From contig CANRFS010000087.1 of assembly GCA_947629965.1 (NCBI GenBank), positions 1 through 5,987 of the forward strand: DNA of 5,987 nucleotides, read 5' to 3'. The position numbers and the translations under genes were made by a program. Shown one piece after another: positions 5,820 through 5,987 of this stretch (position 1 is its first letter; each line of letters opens with the position of its first letter). The notes below the pieces were generated by a model, which worked only from the letters and a program-made list of their open reading frames with translations, was not told where the DNA came from and ran no database searches. The stretch is from an uncultured Clostridia bacterium (lineage in GTDB: Bacteria; Bacillota; Clostridia; TANB77; CAG-508).

Positions 5820-5987
5820 CTACGATTTCTCCTCCCTGAATTTTAAATTTGGTATTGCATTTAGTGTAAAGTTTGATATATTTCCTTCTAAATAATTATA
5901 ATATCCTGCTGATGCTATCATTGCTGCATTGTCTGTGCACAATTTTAGCTCTGGATAATATATTTTTATATTTTCTTCTTTTTCTAA
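5820..5987 (-). CDS. tsaD: TsaD, tRNA t6A37 threonylcarbamoyltransferase, C-terminal fragment
   Basis: Only the last 55 codons are in the window; the start lies beyond the high-coordinate edge. The fragment contains YYPELKLCTDNAAMIASAGYY, the conserved C-terminal signature of TsaD (formerly Gcp/YgjD). Its Asp (residue 19 of the fragment) is the metal-binding Asp of the ASKHA-fold active site. TsaD, with TsaB and TsaE, transfers the threonylcarbamoyl group from threonylcarbamoyl-AMP to A37 of tRNAs reading ANN codons. It ends in TAG at 5822-5820, immediately followed by the phosphoesterase ATG, so the two form one transcription unit. The ending NAIPNLKF is normal for the family. This fragment contains one AGG arginine codon but no CGG. 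Confidence 0.93.
   Translation of the reverse strand, partial: LEKEENIKIYYPELKLCTDNAAMIASAGYYNYLEGNISNFTLNAIPNLKFREEKS

Overview
The window is a low-GC stretch in which every supportable gene lies on the minus strand. The gene set (tsaD, a calcineurin-type phosphoesterase, then tig-clpP-clpX), the strong AAGGAGG-type ribosome sites and the A/T-rich codon use point to an uncultured-type Firmicutes genome, most likely a gut Clostridia. The exact lineage is an inference.

Read in the direction of transcription (high to low coordinates), the window opens with the last 55 codons of tsaD (tRNA t6A synthesis). A metallophosphoesterase gene follows with no intervening base. A multi-armed hairpin terminator (about 5054-5111) closes that unit. 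An extended -10 promoter (5016-5043) then drives the proteostasis unit: trigger factor (tig), ClpP peptidase and ClpX unfoldase. Trigger factor handles nascent chains, and ClpX unfolds substrates and feeds them to ClpP. An imperfect inverted repeat lies between tig and clpP, and a rho-independent terminator (1569-1600) follows clpX. After a 281-base gap with its own promoter comes a secreted protein with about ten beta-helix-like repeats. It runs off the low-coordinate end, so its C-terminus is not seen.

The outstanding feature is clpX. The family-length protein (436 residues) can only be read if the ribosome moves +1 twice, at 2863 and 2706. Both shifts have the same form: the codon waiting in frame is CGG, the correct product skips its C, and the next residue is glycine (GGA or GGG). 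The zinc-finger spacing C-X2-C-X18-C-X2-C is restored exactly. I find no other in-frame CGG in any gene of the window, although CGU, CGC, CGA, AGA and AGG are used as arginine. This suggests that CGG is an unassigned or very slow codon here that acts as a +1 frameshift signal, a parallel to the slow-codon frameshift sites of the yeast Ty elements. Sequencing error or gene decay remain the alternatives to exclude.
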